DNA of 64,000 bases from an uncultured Clostridia bacterium (GTDB lineage Bacteria > Bacillota > Clostridia > Oscillospirales > CAG-272): assembly GCA_944392615.1 (NCBI GenBank), contig CALXXF010000007.1, positions 1-64,000 on the forward strand. Reading direction: 5' to 3'. A program made the position numbers and the translations under genes. This document shows positions 1 through 8,674 of the stretch, one piece after another (positions within the stretch are counted from its first letter, which is position 1; each line of letters starts with the position of its first letter). Under the pieces are notes generated by a model, which did no database searches, had not been told where the DNA came from, and worked only from the letters and a program-made list of their open reading frames with translations.

Positions 1-81
1 GTTTCGTTTTTCACTGCCTTCTTTTCTTCATTCTATTCCTTTTTGTTTTTCTTTACCCCAACTATTGACAAAGAGCCCTTT

Positions 82-187
82 TTTCTTAAAAAACCGCGAC
101 AAACTTTTTTCTTAAAAAAACGCGACAAACTTTTTCTTAAAAAAATGCGTACAAAGTTCTTTCTTAAAAATGCGTACAAATTCCTTT
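82..187. repeat. Tandem repeat, four copies of about 26 bp
   Basis: The segment CTTAAAAAA followed by a GCG-ACAAA element recurs at positions 85, 111, 136 and 163, so the spacing is 25 to 27 bases. Copies one and two carry CGCGACAAAC; copies three and four carry TGCGTACAAA, which shows divergence within the array. The region is T/A rich and lies between the window edge and the terminator of the first gene. No coding role is credible: the minus-strand frame across it only gives lysine/arginine/phenylalanine repeats. Confidence 0.8.
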
Positions 188-251
188 CCTGATTTTTCGG
201 CGGTACCCGCCAAAACAAAACGCTCGCTAACATACGCCCGTATAAAACGGA

Positions 252-291
252 AAAAGAAGCGGCAGGCATCTGCCCGCCGCTTCTTTTGCTT
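252..291 (-). terminator. Intrinsic terminator of the GH106-like gene
   Basis: A 12-base arm at 252-263 pairs with 276-287 (AAAAGAAGCGGC against GCCGCTTCTTTT). Read on the minus strand the hairpin is followed by a T-rich run, as expected for the gene ending at 353. It is symmetrical enough to work on either strand. Confidence 0.75.
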
Positions 292-352
292 TGTAAACCG
301 GCTGTTAAGCCGCCGGATCTATTGATTCAGCACACGCAAAACCGGAATAAGA

Positions 353-3298
353 TTATTCCGAAACTTCAACTAAGAACACCGATTCAACGGCGTCAAGCTC
401 AAGGGTGACCTTTGTAAGTCCGTCTGCAACTGTTGTCGTTGCTTTGACGGCCTCGCCTGTCATGGGATCCCAGAATTCAAGGTTTTCAAACTCGCCTGCT
501 ATCGTAACCTCGGTGCTCACCTTTGTGTCGGAGGAGTTAGCGAAGAAGTAAATGTTGACGCCGTGGTTGACCTTGTGGATATAGGTGAGGTTTCCTCCCG
601 AAACATTAACTGCCCCTATGTTGACATCATAGCTGTCAAACGCTTTGTTTACCAGAGATTTGAAAGCAGCTGTGTTGGTAGCGTGATATGCGGCTCCGCC
701 CTTGTCGTTGGTATTTACGCTCTGGGCAGTGGAGGTGTTTCCGAACATGTCGGATATTATCTTCCTCACGCTCTCGTCGTCCTCGGCGCGCGTAGCCTGG
801 TCGGGGAGAGTTCCTACGGAGATGACGACTCCGCCGTTCTGGTAGAACTCGTATATCTTCTCAAGGTTTGAAAGGCTTATGACCTTCATGGAGGGTATTA
901 CGATGAGCTTGTAATTCTCGTAGTTGACCTCATTTTCAAGATGGAGTATATTGCCGTTCACCGTGCACTTTTCATCCAGAACGGAGGGGTGCAGGTATGT
1001 GAAGTCTATTCTCAGCTCTGTGGAAAGAATATCGGTGAGAGTGATGTAATTGCTGTCTGAGGGCACGTTGTAGCCGCCGTTGAATATATATACTGATTCA
1101 AGGTAATCAATGGGGTAGAGAACAGCCACATCAGCGACGTGCCTGCCGCCCTGAAGCATTACCGAAAGTCTTGATGTGTATTCGTTGTATGTCGGAAGCT
1201 CCTCTGCGTAGCGCGGGTTTCTGTATGACAGCTCCGGAGGATATACAACGTTGTTGACGTTGTCATACCACACGGCGTGAGGAACTATGAGGTTTATGCC
1301 CTTTGCATAGAGGTCCATTGCGGTTTTGTAGAGATGTGACACGGGAAGATTTGCTCCCATGGCTCCGTATGTCTCGGATGCAACAAGCTCCTTGTCCCAG
1401 TTGTATGCAGCTGAGGAAATGACCTTGTAGTAAAGCTCTGTCATTCCGAATCTGTCAATGACGTCGACGGCCGGGATAGACTGATACTTGAAGCAGTACA
1501 TGAGGTCGCCGGAGATGCCTACGGGGTTCTCGACGTCTTCCATAAGCATGTGGCCCATAAGCTGTATTCCGTGCTCCTCGCACCAGTCGGTTATCTGACC
1601 AAGATAATTCTTTGCGAACATTTCGGTGCGTACGGACTGGAGCATATCTCTTGCTTCGTTGGTGTTTTCGCCTATGTCATACCAGAGTGCGGCATAGAGC
1701 AGAACAGGGTTTATGTCGTCGCCGTACATCTGGGCAAAATATTCGTTGAAATCGTCGGTCCACATGCGTGCGCCTTCGACTCCGTATGCGGTGAGTCCTC
1801 CTGCGGGCCAGAACGAAGGTTCGTCGTAGAAGGCGGAGGTGATGGTGCCGTTGTCAAAGTACTCTTTGAATCTCTTGTAGTATCCTTCGTAGGTTATTTC
1901 TATGAAGCCGGCGACTGCCTCTTCGCTGAGGTAGTCCATACCGGTGCATCCTTCGTAAACGCAGACAAACGCCATGAGACGCCATCCGCTCCCGCTCACG
2001 GGATACTCTACGTATGAGCCCTTGTAATTTGAGTTGTCCTGAGCCGCCGCTATGACCTTGCCGTCTCCGTAAACCTCAAATTCGTTTATCGAAACAGTGT
2101 CTCCGTTTGTTGTGTTTACATACAGCCTCATTCCGTAGGCGGTGACAGGCTCAAAGCTGAGCTCCTTGCCCTGCGTGCCTATGGTCGTTCCGCTTGCGCA
2201 GTCTATCCAGTTTCCTTTTTCGTCCATGTACTGGATTTTGAAGGAGCGCACGCGGTCAAAGGATTCATATATGAATACTGTATCAACAGTCTTTGCCTCG
2301 TTGTAAACGACGGCAAGCCACTGATTGCCGGCCGTTCCCTGACCTGCGTTCCACCTGGAGGAGCTGCTTCCGTCAAATGCAAGGTCGGCTGTGTAGGATT
2401 CAGAATAATCGCTTGATGATGAATAGGTGAATTCGGATTCCGATTCATCCTTTATAACCGCCATCTGGGGCGCAGGGATCATCTCGCCGTTGTCGTAGAG
2501 AGCTATCTCGGAAATGGTGGCGCTGTCTCCAACTACCTTTGTAAAGACAATGCGTACAAACTGCGCCTCTATCTCGTCAAATTCAAGAGTGACTCCGCTT
2601 CCGGTGATTTTTCCGCCCTCGGTAGCTGTCACCCACTCGTCATTTTCCTCGTCGTACCAGTTGAACTCAAACGCGCTGACTCTCCAGAGCGATTGCAGCG
2701 TAGGCTCGGTTATCTTTATTGAGTCTATCTTTATTTTCTCGCCGTAGTTTATCTGTATGTAGCTTCCGCTTCCGGTATAGCCTTCGGCGTTCCAACGGGT
2801 TGACTGGTTGCCGTCAAACGCCTTTGCAAGGTCGTAGCCGGGCTCGTTAGAAAACGTACTTGATGCGAGAGCGCCAAGAGGCTGCGTCTCGGTATCAAAG
2901 TCCGGAAGCTCAACAAGAACAGCCTTGTCGCTTATGTCTATCATTTCCTTCGTCTCGGTGTTGAAGGCTACGGCTCCCATGAATGTGCCCTGCGGGATCC
3001 TCAGGAATATTTTTCCGTCCGATACTATCGAGGCTTCCGCAAGGTCGAGTCTTTTGGCGGTCAGCTCGGGGTATTTCTCGGCAAAAAGTTCGCCTGCGGT
3101 ATAGCTCGGAAATCCGTTTTCGTCATAAAGCGAAAACTGCATTCCATATTTGCTGCCTTCGTCAAGAGCGGCTTCATAAAGCTCAAAATATTTTTCGCTC
3201 ATGTAGTCGTCCATCCAGTAGGGTAGGATCCCAAAGCCTGTATATCCGCTTTGCAGATAAGATTCGCGAACTATTTCGCGCACCTGATCGGTTGTCAT
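353..3298 (-). CDS. GH106-like glycoside hydrolase with two nested discoidin (F5/8 type C) domains; main open part of a gene interrupted by TGA
   Basis: This 981-codon frame holds most of a large carbohydrate-active protein. Residues 1-90 (motifs GFGILPYWMDD and YDENGFPSYTAG) and about 445-800 (AFYDEPSFW, GHMLMEDVENP) resemble the TIM-barrel of alpha-L-rhamnosidase-like GH106 proteins; the C-terminus (about 870-981) is a beta-sandwich. Two discoidin-type modules, at about 140-270 and 290-415, each with an AFDG...RWNA-type signature, sit inside the barrel sequence. The ATG at 3298 has no ribosome site: upstream the same frame continues through a TGA at 3323-3325 into a lipoprotein signal peptide (3323-3598), so the intact ancestor was one 3246-bp gene. 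An AraC regulator lies just upstream on the same strand. Family is inferred by eye; substrate is not determined, though rhamnosides are the family precedent. Confidence 0.75.
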   Translation of the reverse strand: MTTDQVREIVRESYLQSGYTGFGILPYWMDDYMSEKYFELYEAALDEGSKYGMQFSLYDENGFPSYTAGELFAEKYPELTAKRLDLAEASIVSDGKIFLRIPQGTFMGAVAFNTETKEMIDISDKAVLVELPDFDTETQPLGALASSTFSNEPGYDLAKAFDGNQSTRWNAEGYTGSGSYIQINYGEKIKIDSIKITEPTLQSLWRVSAFEFNWYDEENDEWVTATEGGKITGSGVTLEFDEIEAQFVRIVFTKVVGDSATISEIALYDNGEMIPAPQMAVIKDESESEFTYSSSSDYSESYTADLAFDGSSSSRWNAGQGTAGNQWLAVVYNEAKTVDTVFIYESFDRVRSFKIQYMDEKGNWIDCASGTTIGTQGKELSFEPVTAYGMRLYVNTTNGDTVSINEFEVYGDGKVIAAAQDNSNYKGSYVEYPVSGSGWRLMAFVCVYEGCTGMDYLSEEAVAGFIEITYEGYYKRFKEYFDNGTITSAFYDEPSFWPAGGLTAYGVEGARMWTDDFNEYFAQMYGDDINPVLLYAALWYDIGENTNEARDMLQSVRTEMFAKNYLGQITDWCEEHGIQLMGHMLMEDVENPVGISGDLMYCFKYQSIPAVDVIDRFGMTELYYKVISSAAYNWDKELVASETYGAMGANLPVSHLYKTAMDLYAKGINLIVPHAVWYDNVNNVVYPPELSYRNPRYAEELPTYNEYTSRLSVMLQGGRHVADVAVLYPIDYLESVYIFNGGYNVPSDSNYITLTDILSTELRIDFTYLHPSVLDEKCTVNGNILHLENEVNYENYKLIVIPSMKVISLSNLEKIYEFYQNGGVVISVGTLPDQATRAEDDESVRKIISDMFGNTSTAQSVNTNDKGGAAYHATNTAAFKSLVNKAFDSYDVNIGAVNVSGGNLTYIHKVNHGVNIYFFANSSDTKVSTEVTIAGEFENLEFWDPMTGEAVKATTTVADGLTKVTLELDAVESVFLVEVSE

Positions 3299-3322
3299 GC
3301 TGTCAAGGTCGGTGTTCCAGAA

Positions 3323-3598
3323 TCAAAGCGGCTTTGTAGTGAGGTTCTTATCCGGCTCGCTGAACTGCGGATAAAGCTCTTCTTCGCTTACGCCTGCAGT
3401 CTGTCCGCCGGTATCTTCCGGGCTGGAAGAAGTGGTTACATCCTGTGTCATTGTATCGTCTCCTCCGCTCTCTGTCGTACCTCCGGGAGTTGGATCTGTG
3501 GTCTCTCCCGAAGAAGTTTCTACATTATTATTGCCACAAGAAGTTATGAGCAATAATGATAGAAAAACGGACATAACGAGTATCAGTAATTTCTTCAT
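3323..3598 (-). pseudogene. N-terminal lipoprotein leader of the GH106-like gene, cut off by in-frame TGA
   Basis: A 91-residue product starts with a classical lipoprotein signal (MKKLL, hydrophobic core, lipobox ITSC with Cys21) followed by a Ser/Thr/Gly/Pro-rich linker. It ends ...TTKPL-stop, and the next codons in the same frame read FWNTDLD. GH106-like proteins typically have a W-F-W-N type motif just where the stop lies, so TGA replaces an expected TGG. The ribosome site (AAAGGG, about 9 bases upstream) and the promoter at 3633-3661 look sound. If translation stops here, only a short lipoprotein would be made. If it reads through, a surface-anchored enzyme results. Confidence 0.8.
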
Positions 3599-3632
3599 AT
3601 CAAGGCACCCTTTCTATAATCTTTTAACCTTG

Positions 3633-3661
3633 ATTATACAATGACTTATGACAGCTATCAA
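3633..3661 (-). promoter_or_regulatory. Sigma-A promoter of the GH106-like gene
   Basis: On the minus strand TTGATA (3661-3656) is separated by 17 bases from TATAAT (3638-3633), 35 bases before the lipoprotein ATG. The GH106-like gene can thus be transcribed separately from the AraC gene that ends at 3685. Confidence 0.7.
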
Positions 3662-3684
3662 GATTTATTTTGCCATTATACCTG

Positions 3685-4575
3685 TTAAAATTGCTTTAAT
3701 TTTTCTTCCGGATTACTCCAGAGGTAGGACGTGCGTCTGTATGCTGACGGAGTCATGCCCGTTGTCTCGCCGAAAACTTTGGTAAAACGAGCCGGATTCG
3801 GAAAGCCCGCCATGTCGGATATTTCGTTTATCCTGTAGTCGGTTGTGACAAGGAGCTCTTTCGCCTTGTTTATGCGACAGAGCTGAACGTACTGATATGG
3901 AGACACTCCCATGTACTGCTTGAAAAGACGGATAAAGTAGAATTTTGACAGGTGTACTATCTGTGTCAGAAGGTCAATGCTTATGTCCTTTGAGAGATTC
4001 TCTTCAATATAATTACATGCAGCGGATATGGCATCTTTTCCGGACGCCGCTTTATCGTCCTCTGAGTACTTGGCGTTGAGCACGACAAGGAGCAGCCCCG
4101 ATATGGTGTGGCTTATTCTTGCGTATTTCTTTATGTCGTTTATCTTGTCTGCTGTTTCTCTTATTTCTTCAAAATACTTCGCCATTTTTATTTTTTCGCT
4201 TATACTCACAACAGACAGCTCTTCTGTCAGCGCCTCGGCGTACGGCTCCACGCCGGTGCCTGAGAAATGTATCCAGTAAAAGCACCAGGGCTCCTTTGAT
4301 ACCGTTCTGTAATCGTGCAAAAGGCTGCAGTTGAGCATGACCGCACTCCCGGCGGACATATGACGGGTCTTGTCCCCCACCTTTACAGTGCCACAGCCTG
4401 ATACCGTATAGATGAGAAGATACATATCCTTGCCGTCGCGTGTGGTGTAGTAACTGCTTCCGGCTTCAAAATATCCCTCCTCGTAAAGGCAGAAGGGAAA
4501 CATCTTGGCAAGCCTGTCTGCGGCGTGGATTCTCATGTAGGATTTTTCTGAAATGTCGAGTTTGTAGTCTAACAT
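3685..4575 (-). CDS. AraC-family transcriptional regulator
   Basis: The 296-residue protein has an N-terminal cupin-like sensor region (about 1-160) and a C-terminal pair of helix-turn-helix motifs (about 185-285) ending with the family signature around GFPNPARFTKVF and TGMTPSAYRR. The start ATG follows GGAGG with 6 bases between. It lies 86 bases upstream of the lipoprotein leader of the GH106-like gene, on the same strand, and heads a roughly 1-kb divergent region shared with the discoidin-protein gene. This placement suggests local control of one or both sugar-acting genes; the inducer cannot be read from sequence. Confidence 0.9.
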   Translation of the reverse strand: MLDYKLDISEKSYMRIHAADRLAKMFPFCLYEEGYFEAGSSYYTTRDGKDMYLLIYTVSGCGTVKVGDKTRHMSAGSAVMLNCSLLHDYRTVSKEPWCFYWIHFSGTGVEPYAEALTEELSVVSISEKIKMAKYFEEIRETADKINDIKKYARISHTISGLLLVVLNAKYSEDDKAASGKDAISAACNYIEENLSKDISIDLLTQIVHLSKFYFIRLFKQYMGVSPYQYVQLCRINKAKELLVTTDYRINEISDMAGFPNPARFTKVFGETTGMTPSAYRRTSYLWSNPEEKLKQF

Positions 4576-5208
4576 GGTAACCTCCGTTTTCTACAACAAA
4601 TTTTGCTTTTCAGGCATTTTCAAACGGCAATACTTGCGCAGTCACCTTCAGATGCCTTTCGGAATATCCGGATTTTGCCGGTGCAATGGTTATTTTGCAT
4701 AACCGGACGCAGAAAACGGATTTTCTGAAATGAAGCGGGTAATTTAATGATATTTCTCCCGCTTAAATGTCATTTATGCTTGTTCATTGCAATCGGCAAA
4801 ACGGACAATGGCGCACTGAAGGTAAATTTTGACAAATTTCTTTCATCATATTGCTCATCGACTAACATTTTATCACATAAATCGATTTCTGTCAAACAAC
4901 ATCAAAAAAAAGAGTTGTTTGCCCTAAAAAAGATGATTTGCCCAAAATTATATTAAAAAATAACGTATGTTCAAGGTATACATTTTAAAAATCACGGCGA
5001 AAGCAACAGCCAAAAAAACGAAAAAGGACAAATATTTCCCTGTTTGCTGCTGTTACAAGTGCTTATTGAACATTTAAATTTAAATAAATATAACAATTAG
5101 TTAAAAAATATTGCATATTGCACAAAAAAGCTTGTGAAAAAATGTGCAAACTGTAAGTATTACATGAAATTTGGCAACATAAGTTTTCTATGTTGACAAT
5201 TATACGCA
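4576..5208. other. AT-rich divergent intergenic region
   Basis: About 630 bases between the AraC start and the next promoter hold no convincing gene. The region is clearly richer in A/T than its surroundings from about 4730 on. Two similar words, GTTGTTTGCCC (4914-4924) and GATGATTTGCCC, lie close together and could be operator half-sites, but this is only suggestive. One 69-codon frame at 4747-4956 lacks a ribosome site and any recognisable motif. Confidence 0.5.
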
Positions 5209-5237
5209 TTCAAAACGGAACAAAATGGTGGTATAAT
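5209..5237 (+). promoter_or_regulatory. Promoter of the discoidin-protein gene
   Basis: TTCAAA (5209-5214), a 17-base spacer and an exact TATAAT (5232-5237). It is the best-placed promoter for the gene starting at 5550 and implies a leader of about 300 bases. Confidence 0.6.
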
Positions 5238-5243
5238 CATGAC

Positions 5244-5549
5244 GTCATTCGGTCAGGTACGGATCCGCCTTACGCCCGACGCACACGGGTACCGGCTGTA
5301 AATTCAACTTGACGCATGAATTTTCTGTTTTGCAAGCGAAGTTCCCGGAGACCCTGAAGCTCCGGAAAACAATGCTGCCGCTGCAGGGACGCTTACCGCA
5401 AAAGCGTCGTGCCTCGGCGCAGTATTTCCGCATCAGGACATTAAATGGCGGAAAGCGCGTCCGCAGAGCGCAAGCTGCGCCGCGAGTGTGCGTGCTTTCG
5501 GGTCTGTTGTGTCCGATTCATCAATATTTCTTAAGGAAAGGTGTCACAA
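5244..5549 (+). other. Long GC-rich 5' leader, no known riboswitch recognised
   Basis: The stretch from the presumed transcription start to the ATG at 5550 is about 300 bases, markedly more GC-rich than the DNA upstream, and contains several self-complementary words (for example around 5355-5410 and 5450-5490). I could not match it to a known riboswitch class. The ribosome site AAGGAAAG lies at 5533-5540, nine bases before ATG 5550. Confidence 0.4.
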
Positions 5550-5765
5550 ATGAGTATGAAGAAAACTGTACGCAGGTCGCTTGCGTTGCTGCTCCTGTTT
5601 ACAATGATCCTTTCAATGATCCCGGCATTTTCAGTAGTTGCTACCGATGAGGGTCAGGAAACCTACGACCTTACCGCCAAGGGCGGAAATCTCGCGCGTC
5701 TTGACGGCGTGGAGATTATATACCAGTATGAACCGCACGCCGATGCAAACTGGGGCTGGGATTAA
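5550..5765 (+). pseudogene. N-terminal part of the discoidin-domain protein, cut off by in-frame TAA
   Basis: Starting at ATG 5550, preferred over the GTG at 5541 because of the AAGGAAAG site, this frame encodes an export signal peptide (MSMKKTVRRSLALLLLF..., cleavage likely near FSVVATDEG) and the first strand of a discoidin-like domain. It ends at TAA 5763-5765 after NWGWD. The next codons in the same frame, KRLNDGDMNVN, continue the domain without a gap. The natural product is therefore split by a single stop codon; AAA, CAA or GAA are the closest sense codons. Confidence 0.8.
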
Positions 5766-5786
5766 AAAAGGCTCAATGACGGCGAC

Positions 5787-7544
5787 ATGAATGTCAACAG
5801 TGACGGCAGCAACGGCGGCTATCATTCAAACCTTAATTATTACGGCAGCAATCATTCGGAGTGGGTGGGCTATAAATTCCCTGAGCCTCAGACTATAGAT
5901 ACCCTTGTGGTCTATCCCTGCCTTGAGCAGAACGGAGCCACGCCCATTGTCGGCATGCCCAACGCCTTTGCAGTAGAGGTTTCGCTCGACGGCAACGACT
6001 GGATCAGGGTGTATGAGGAGTATTGCTTCGACGCTCCGTCAAAGTTCGGCCCCCAGACCTTCCAGTTTGAGGAGGTCACAGTCAGCTATGTGAGGTTTGT
6101 AGCTCTCTCGCTCAACAGGAGCACTGCGGGCACATGGGCAATGAAGCTCTGCGAGATGGCTGTTTATAACACCGATTACGTGCCTGTAGTCGAGCCTGTC
6201 TCTGTGAATGTTCTGCGCGGAGCCAAGGTGGAAAGCAACTCTACTCACACCGACGGTCCATGGAATCTTGTGAACATAAACGACGGAGACAGGTACAATC
6301 TTGTCACGACGTCGGCTGACTACGGTCAGTTTGCCGGATACCACACAAGTCCGTCCACTGCTGCCGGAACCGACGTATATATATCGTTTGACCTCGGCGG
6401 CGAAAAATACGTAGACCAGCTTGTGGTCGTGCCCGGAACGGAAAAATATTCAAAAAATTATCAGAATGCATCTATATTCTATTTCCCCACCGACTTTGAA
6501 GTGCAGGTGTCGGACGACGGTAACGATTGGACGACCGTGGCAAGTGAAAGCGGATATGTGCTCGATGAATACAAAGACGTTGTAATCGATTTTGACAGAA
6601 CAGAGACGTCGTACATTAGATTCTACATGAAGGCTATACCCGGCCATATCAAGCTCTCCGAAATAGAGGCGTATGACACCGAGACGCTTGTCACTCCGGG
6701 CGAGACGGTCGTAAAGCCGGGCGTCAACCTGGCATACGGAGCAAGCGCTACGGCGAGCTCGTACATATCCGACCAGTACTGGAGCCCTGCGCTTCTCGTG
6801 AACGGGATAATAGAGGAGTCCGGAGGCTTCACCACGCAGAACGTATCGAGCGCATGGGTAGGAGTATCCTTTGACTCTCCCACGGTCGTCAACACTATGA
6901 AGCTCTATTCGGCTTCCACCGGCGACGACGAAGGGACCTGGTCCGGAATACCCGAGGGCTTCAAGATAGAATACACGACAAACGGTCTCAACTGGTATCC
7001 CGTTTCGGATGTGACTCTCTCTGCGATACCGTCAGGTCAGGAAGCAGTAGAAGTCTCGTTTGAGACTGTCACGGTAAAGGGAATCAGGATAAATTCCGAC
7101 ACGCTTTACCCGAAGCCTTCCGACAGCGGGCGCACATATATCCAGCTTGCCGAGATGGAATTGTTCTACGATCCCTACAAGCTCGGAAGCTATGACAGCT
7201 TTGCTGCATACTATCAGAAGAAGGAAGAGAGCGACTCGACTCACGCTATGAGAGTCATTATAGCGGCGAGCGAGAACGGAATAAACGCCCTTACCGCCGG
7301 TATGAAGGTAAAGATCACCTTCAATCTCGAAGACGGTACGAAAAAGTCGACCGAGGGAACTCTCGGAGAAGAGTATTCGCTGTTCAGAAGCGTTATGGCA
7401 GCCGGCGACCAGTATACCGCAGTTGATGGCTGCGCACTCTTCGGCTGTGTCATAACCGGCATACCGAACGACGCATATCAGACTGTCACCGTCGAGATTA
7501 CAGACAGCTCCACAGGCTCTGTCATTTTTTCTGCACAGAACTGA
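5787..7544 (+). CDS. Discoidin (F5/8 type C) multi-domain exported protein, main open part
   Basis: This 585-codon frame continues the sequence begun at 5550. It contains three beta-sandwich carbohydrate-binding modules of the F5/8 type C class: the one shared with the upstream fragment (to about residue 135), one at about 145-300 (FDLGGEKYVDQLVV) and one at about 315-470 (WVGVSFDSPTVVNTMKLY). A C-terminal stretch of about 110 residues has no obvious family. No catalytic domain, LPXTG motif or membrane anchor is visible, so the protein looks like a secreted glycan-binding or scaffold protein. The ATG at 5787 has no ribosome site; it is in frame with the upstream signal peptide across the TAA at 5763. 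It is followed by a strong terminator at 7731. Confidence 0.75.
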   Translation: MNVNSDGSNGGYHSNLNYYGSNHSEWVGYKFPEPQTIDTLVVYPCLEQNGATPIVGMPNAFAVEVSLDGNDWIRVYEEYCFDAPSKFGPQTFQFEEVTVSYVRFVALSLNRSTAGTWAMKLCEMAVYNTDYVPVVEPVSVNVLRGAKVESNSTHTDGPWNLVNINDGDRYNLVTTSADYGQFAGYHTSPSTAAGTDVYISFDLGGEKYVDQLVVVPGTEKYSKNYQNASIFYFPTDFEVQVSDDGNDWTTVASESGYVLDEYKDVVIDFDRTETSYIRFYMKAIPGHIKLSEIEAYDTETLVTPGETVVKPGVNLAYGASATASSYISDQYWSPALLVNGIIEESGGFTTQNVSSAWVGVSFDSPTVVNTMKLYSASTGDDEGTWSGIPEGFKIEYTTNGLNWYPVSDVTLSAIPSGQEAVEVSFETVTVKGIRINSDTLYPKPSDSGRTYIQLAEMELFYDPYKLGSYDSFAAYYQKKEESDSTHAMRVIIAASENGINALTAGMKVKITFNLEDGTKKSTEGTLGEEYSLFRSVMAAGDQYTAVDGCALFGCVITGIPNDAYQTVTVEITDSSTGSVIFSAQN

Positions 7545-7730
7545 TATACGTCCGGGTTTGCAGTCGGCTTTTGGCTTTGCCGTATTATGCGGGACAGTCG
7601 TCGTGTGAAATGTCTGATGACGGTCTGCTCGGCAATTTGCGCGCATCATCTGCAATCAGAGTGTATACATAGGAACACATACGTGTCTTGTGCCATTCAC
7701 GGCGCAATAAAGTGACAAACATCGGCATGA

Positions 7731-7775
7731 AACGCCGCCTCCTATTTGCTTAGTGCAAAAGAGGCGGCGTTTGTT
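7731..7775 (+). terminator. Intrinsic terminator after the discoidin gene
   Basis: AACGCCGCCTC (7731-7741) pairs with GAGGCGGCGTT (7761-7771), an 11-bp stem followed by TTGTTTGT. It lies 187 bases after the stop codon. Confidence 0.8.
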
Positions 7776-8109
7776 TGTCCGGGAGATGCTTTGACGCATT
7801 CGTAAACACCTGAACTCTTTTCAGCGCAGGAGACTTTATGGAAAAAGAAAAAATGACCGTTCTTACGGATAATCTTTGCTTTCAGTTTTTTTTACTTTCA
7901 GGGCTTTCTTTGCTTTCAGGGATTATCTTTGTGTTATAAATTATGCGCGTTTTTCGTTTTGTTCAAAGTCTGAAAAGGCGCCAGGTACCGTAGACACAAG
8001 TGCGGCAAGGAACGCGGGGGAAAATAAGGTGAAAACATATCAGAATAAAAAATGTCAAAACGCTCAAAAATTTGACGCTTTGTTTCGGGATTGTTTTGAT
8101 AAAATACTA
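7776..8109. other. Intergenic DNA, no gene seen
   Basis: The stretch between the terminator and the regulator promoter holds no frame with a ribosome site. A weak direct repeat of CTTTCAGGG occurs near 7890-7920. Nothing else is recognisable. Confidence 0.5.
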
Positions 8110-8138
8110 TTGACAAAGCGTAAAAAAGGATATATAAT
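8110..8138 (+). promoter_or_regulatory. Consensus sigma-A promoter of the Fur/PerR-like gene
   Basis: TTGACA (8110-8115), 17 bases, TATAAT (8133-8138): an exact match to consensus, about 30 bases before the coding region. No clear Per or Fur box palindrome was seen. Confidence 0.9.
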
Positions 8139-8167
8139 AAAAACAGTAACAATTCCTAATTTCGGGA

Positions 8168-8578
8168 GTGATATATATCAGGTATCTGACAAAGCAGAAC
8201 AGGGCGATACTCGATATAATCGAAAGCACATGTGACCATATGACGGCGGAGGAGATATACCGCGAGGTCAGAAAAGTGATGCCGCGCATATCGGTGGGTA
8301 CAGTCTACAGGAATCTCAACGCCCTTTCAGACGAGGGTTCCATAAGGCGGATAAGCCTGCCGTGCGGTCCTGATAGATATGACAGAAATGTAATGCCTCA
8401 CGGTCATCTTGTGTGCGAGATGTGCGGCAGTGTTTCTGACTTGTTTGTAGAGCAGGTGCAGTCAATTATCAGAGAGACCCTCGGAACGGAGTGCTTCAGT
8501 TATGAGCTGAACGTGTCGGCACTCTGCGAAAAGTGCAGACGGCTTGCGACTCACGATGCGGAACGGGTGTTGTTATGA
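8168..8578 (+). CDS. Fur-family metalloregulator, probably PerR-like
   Basis: The product (up to 136 residues) has the winged-helix DNA-binding half (motif MTAEEIYREV, then SVGTVYRNLNAL) and a C-terminal dimerisation half with two structural zinc pairs, CEMC and CEKC. Fur-family proteins sense iron or peroxide. The neighbouring rubrerythrin gene favours a peroxide/oxygen role (PerR-like), but sequence alone does not separate PerR from Fur. The start is unclear: GTG 8168 overlaps the only ribosome-like site (CGGGAGTG 8163-8170), whereas an ATC at 8177 would be ideally spaced and would give the usual RYLTKQ N-terminus. The exact start therefore needs protein data. Confidence 0.85.
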   Translation: MIYIRYLTKQNRAILDIIESTCDHMTAEEIYREVRKVMPRISVGTVYRNLNALSDEGSIRRISLPCGPDRYDRNVMPHGHLVCEMCGSVSDLFVEQVQSIIRETLGTECFSYELNVSALCEKCRRLATHDAERVLL

Positions 8579-8674
8579 CAGTTGCCCGGCAAGGAAACTG
8601 TAAAACAAAGTTTTTATGAATATCCTGAAGTAAGAATACCATCTTAACTATTATCTGACAAAGGAGAAGAAAAA

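Noticed and set aside
33-269. 78-codon frame at the left edge
   Set aside because: It only translates the A/T-rich tandem repeat into Lys/Arg/Phe runs.
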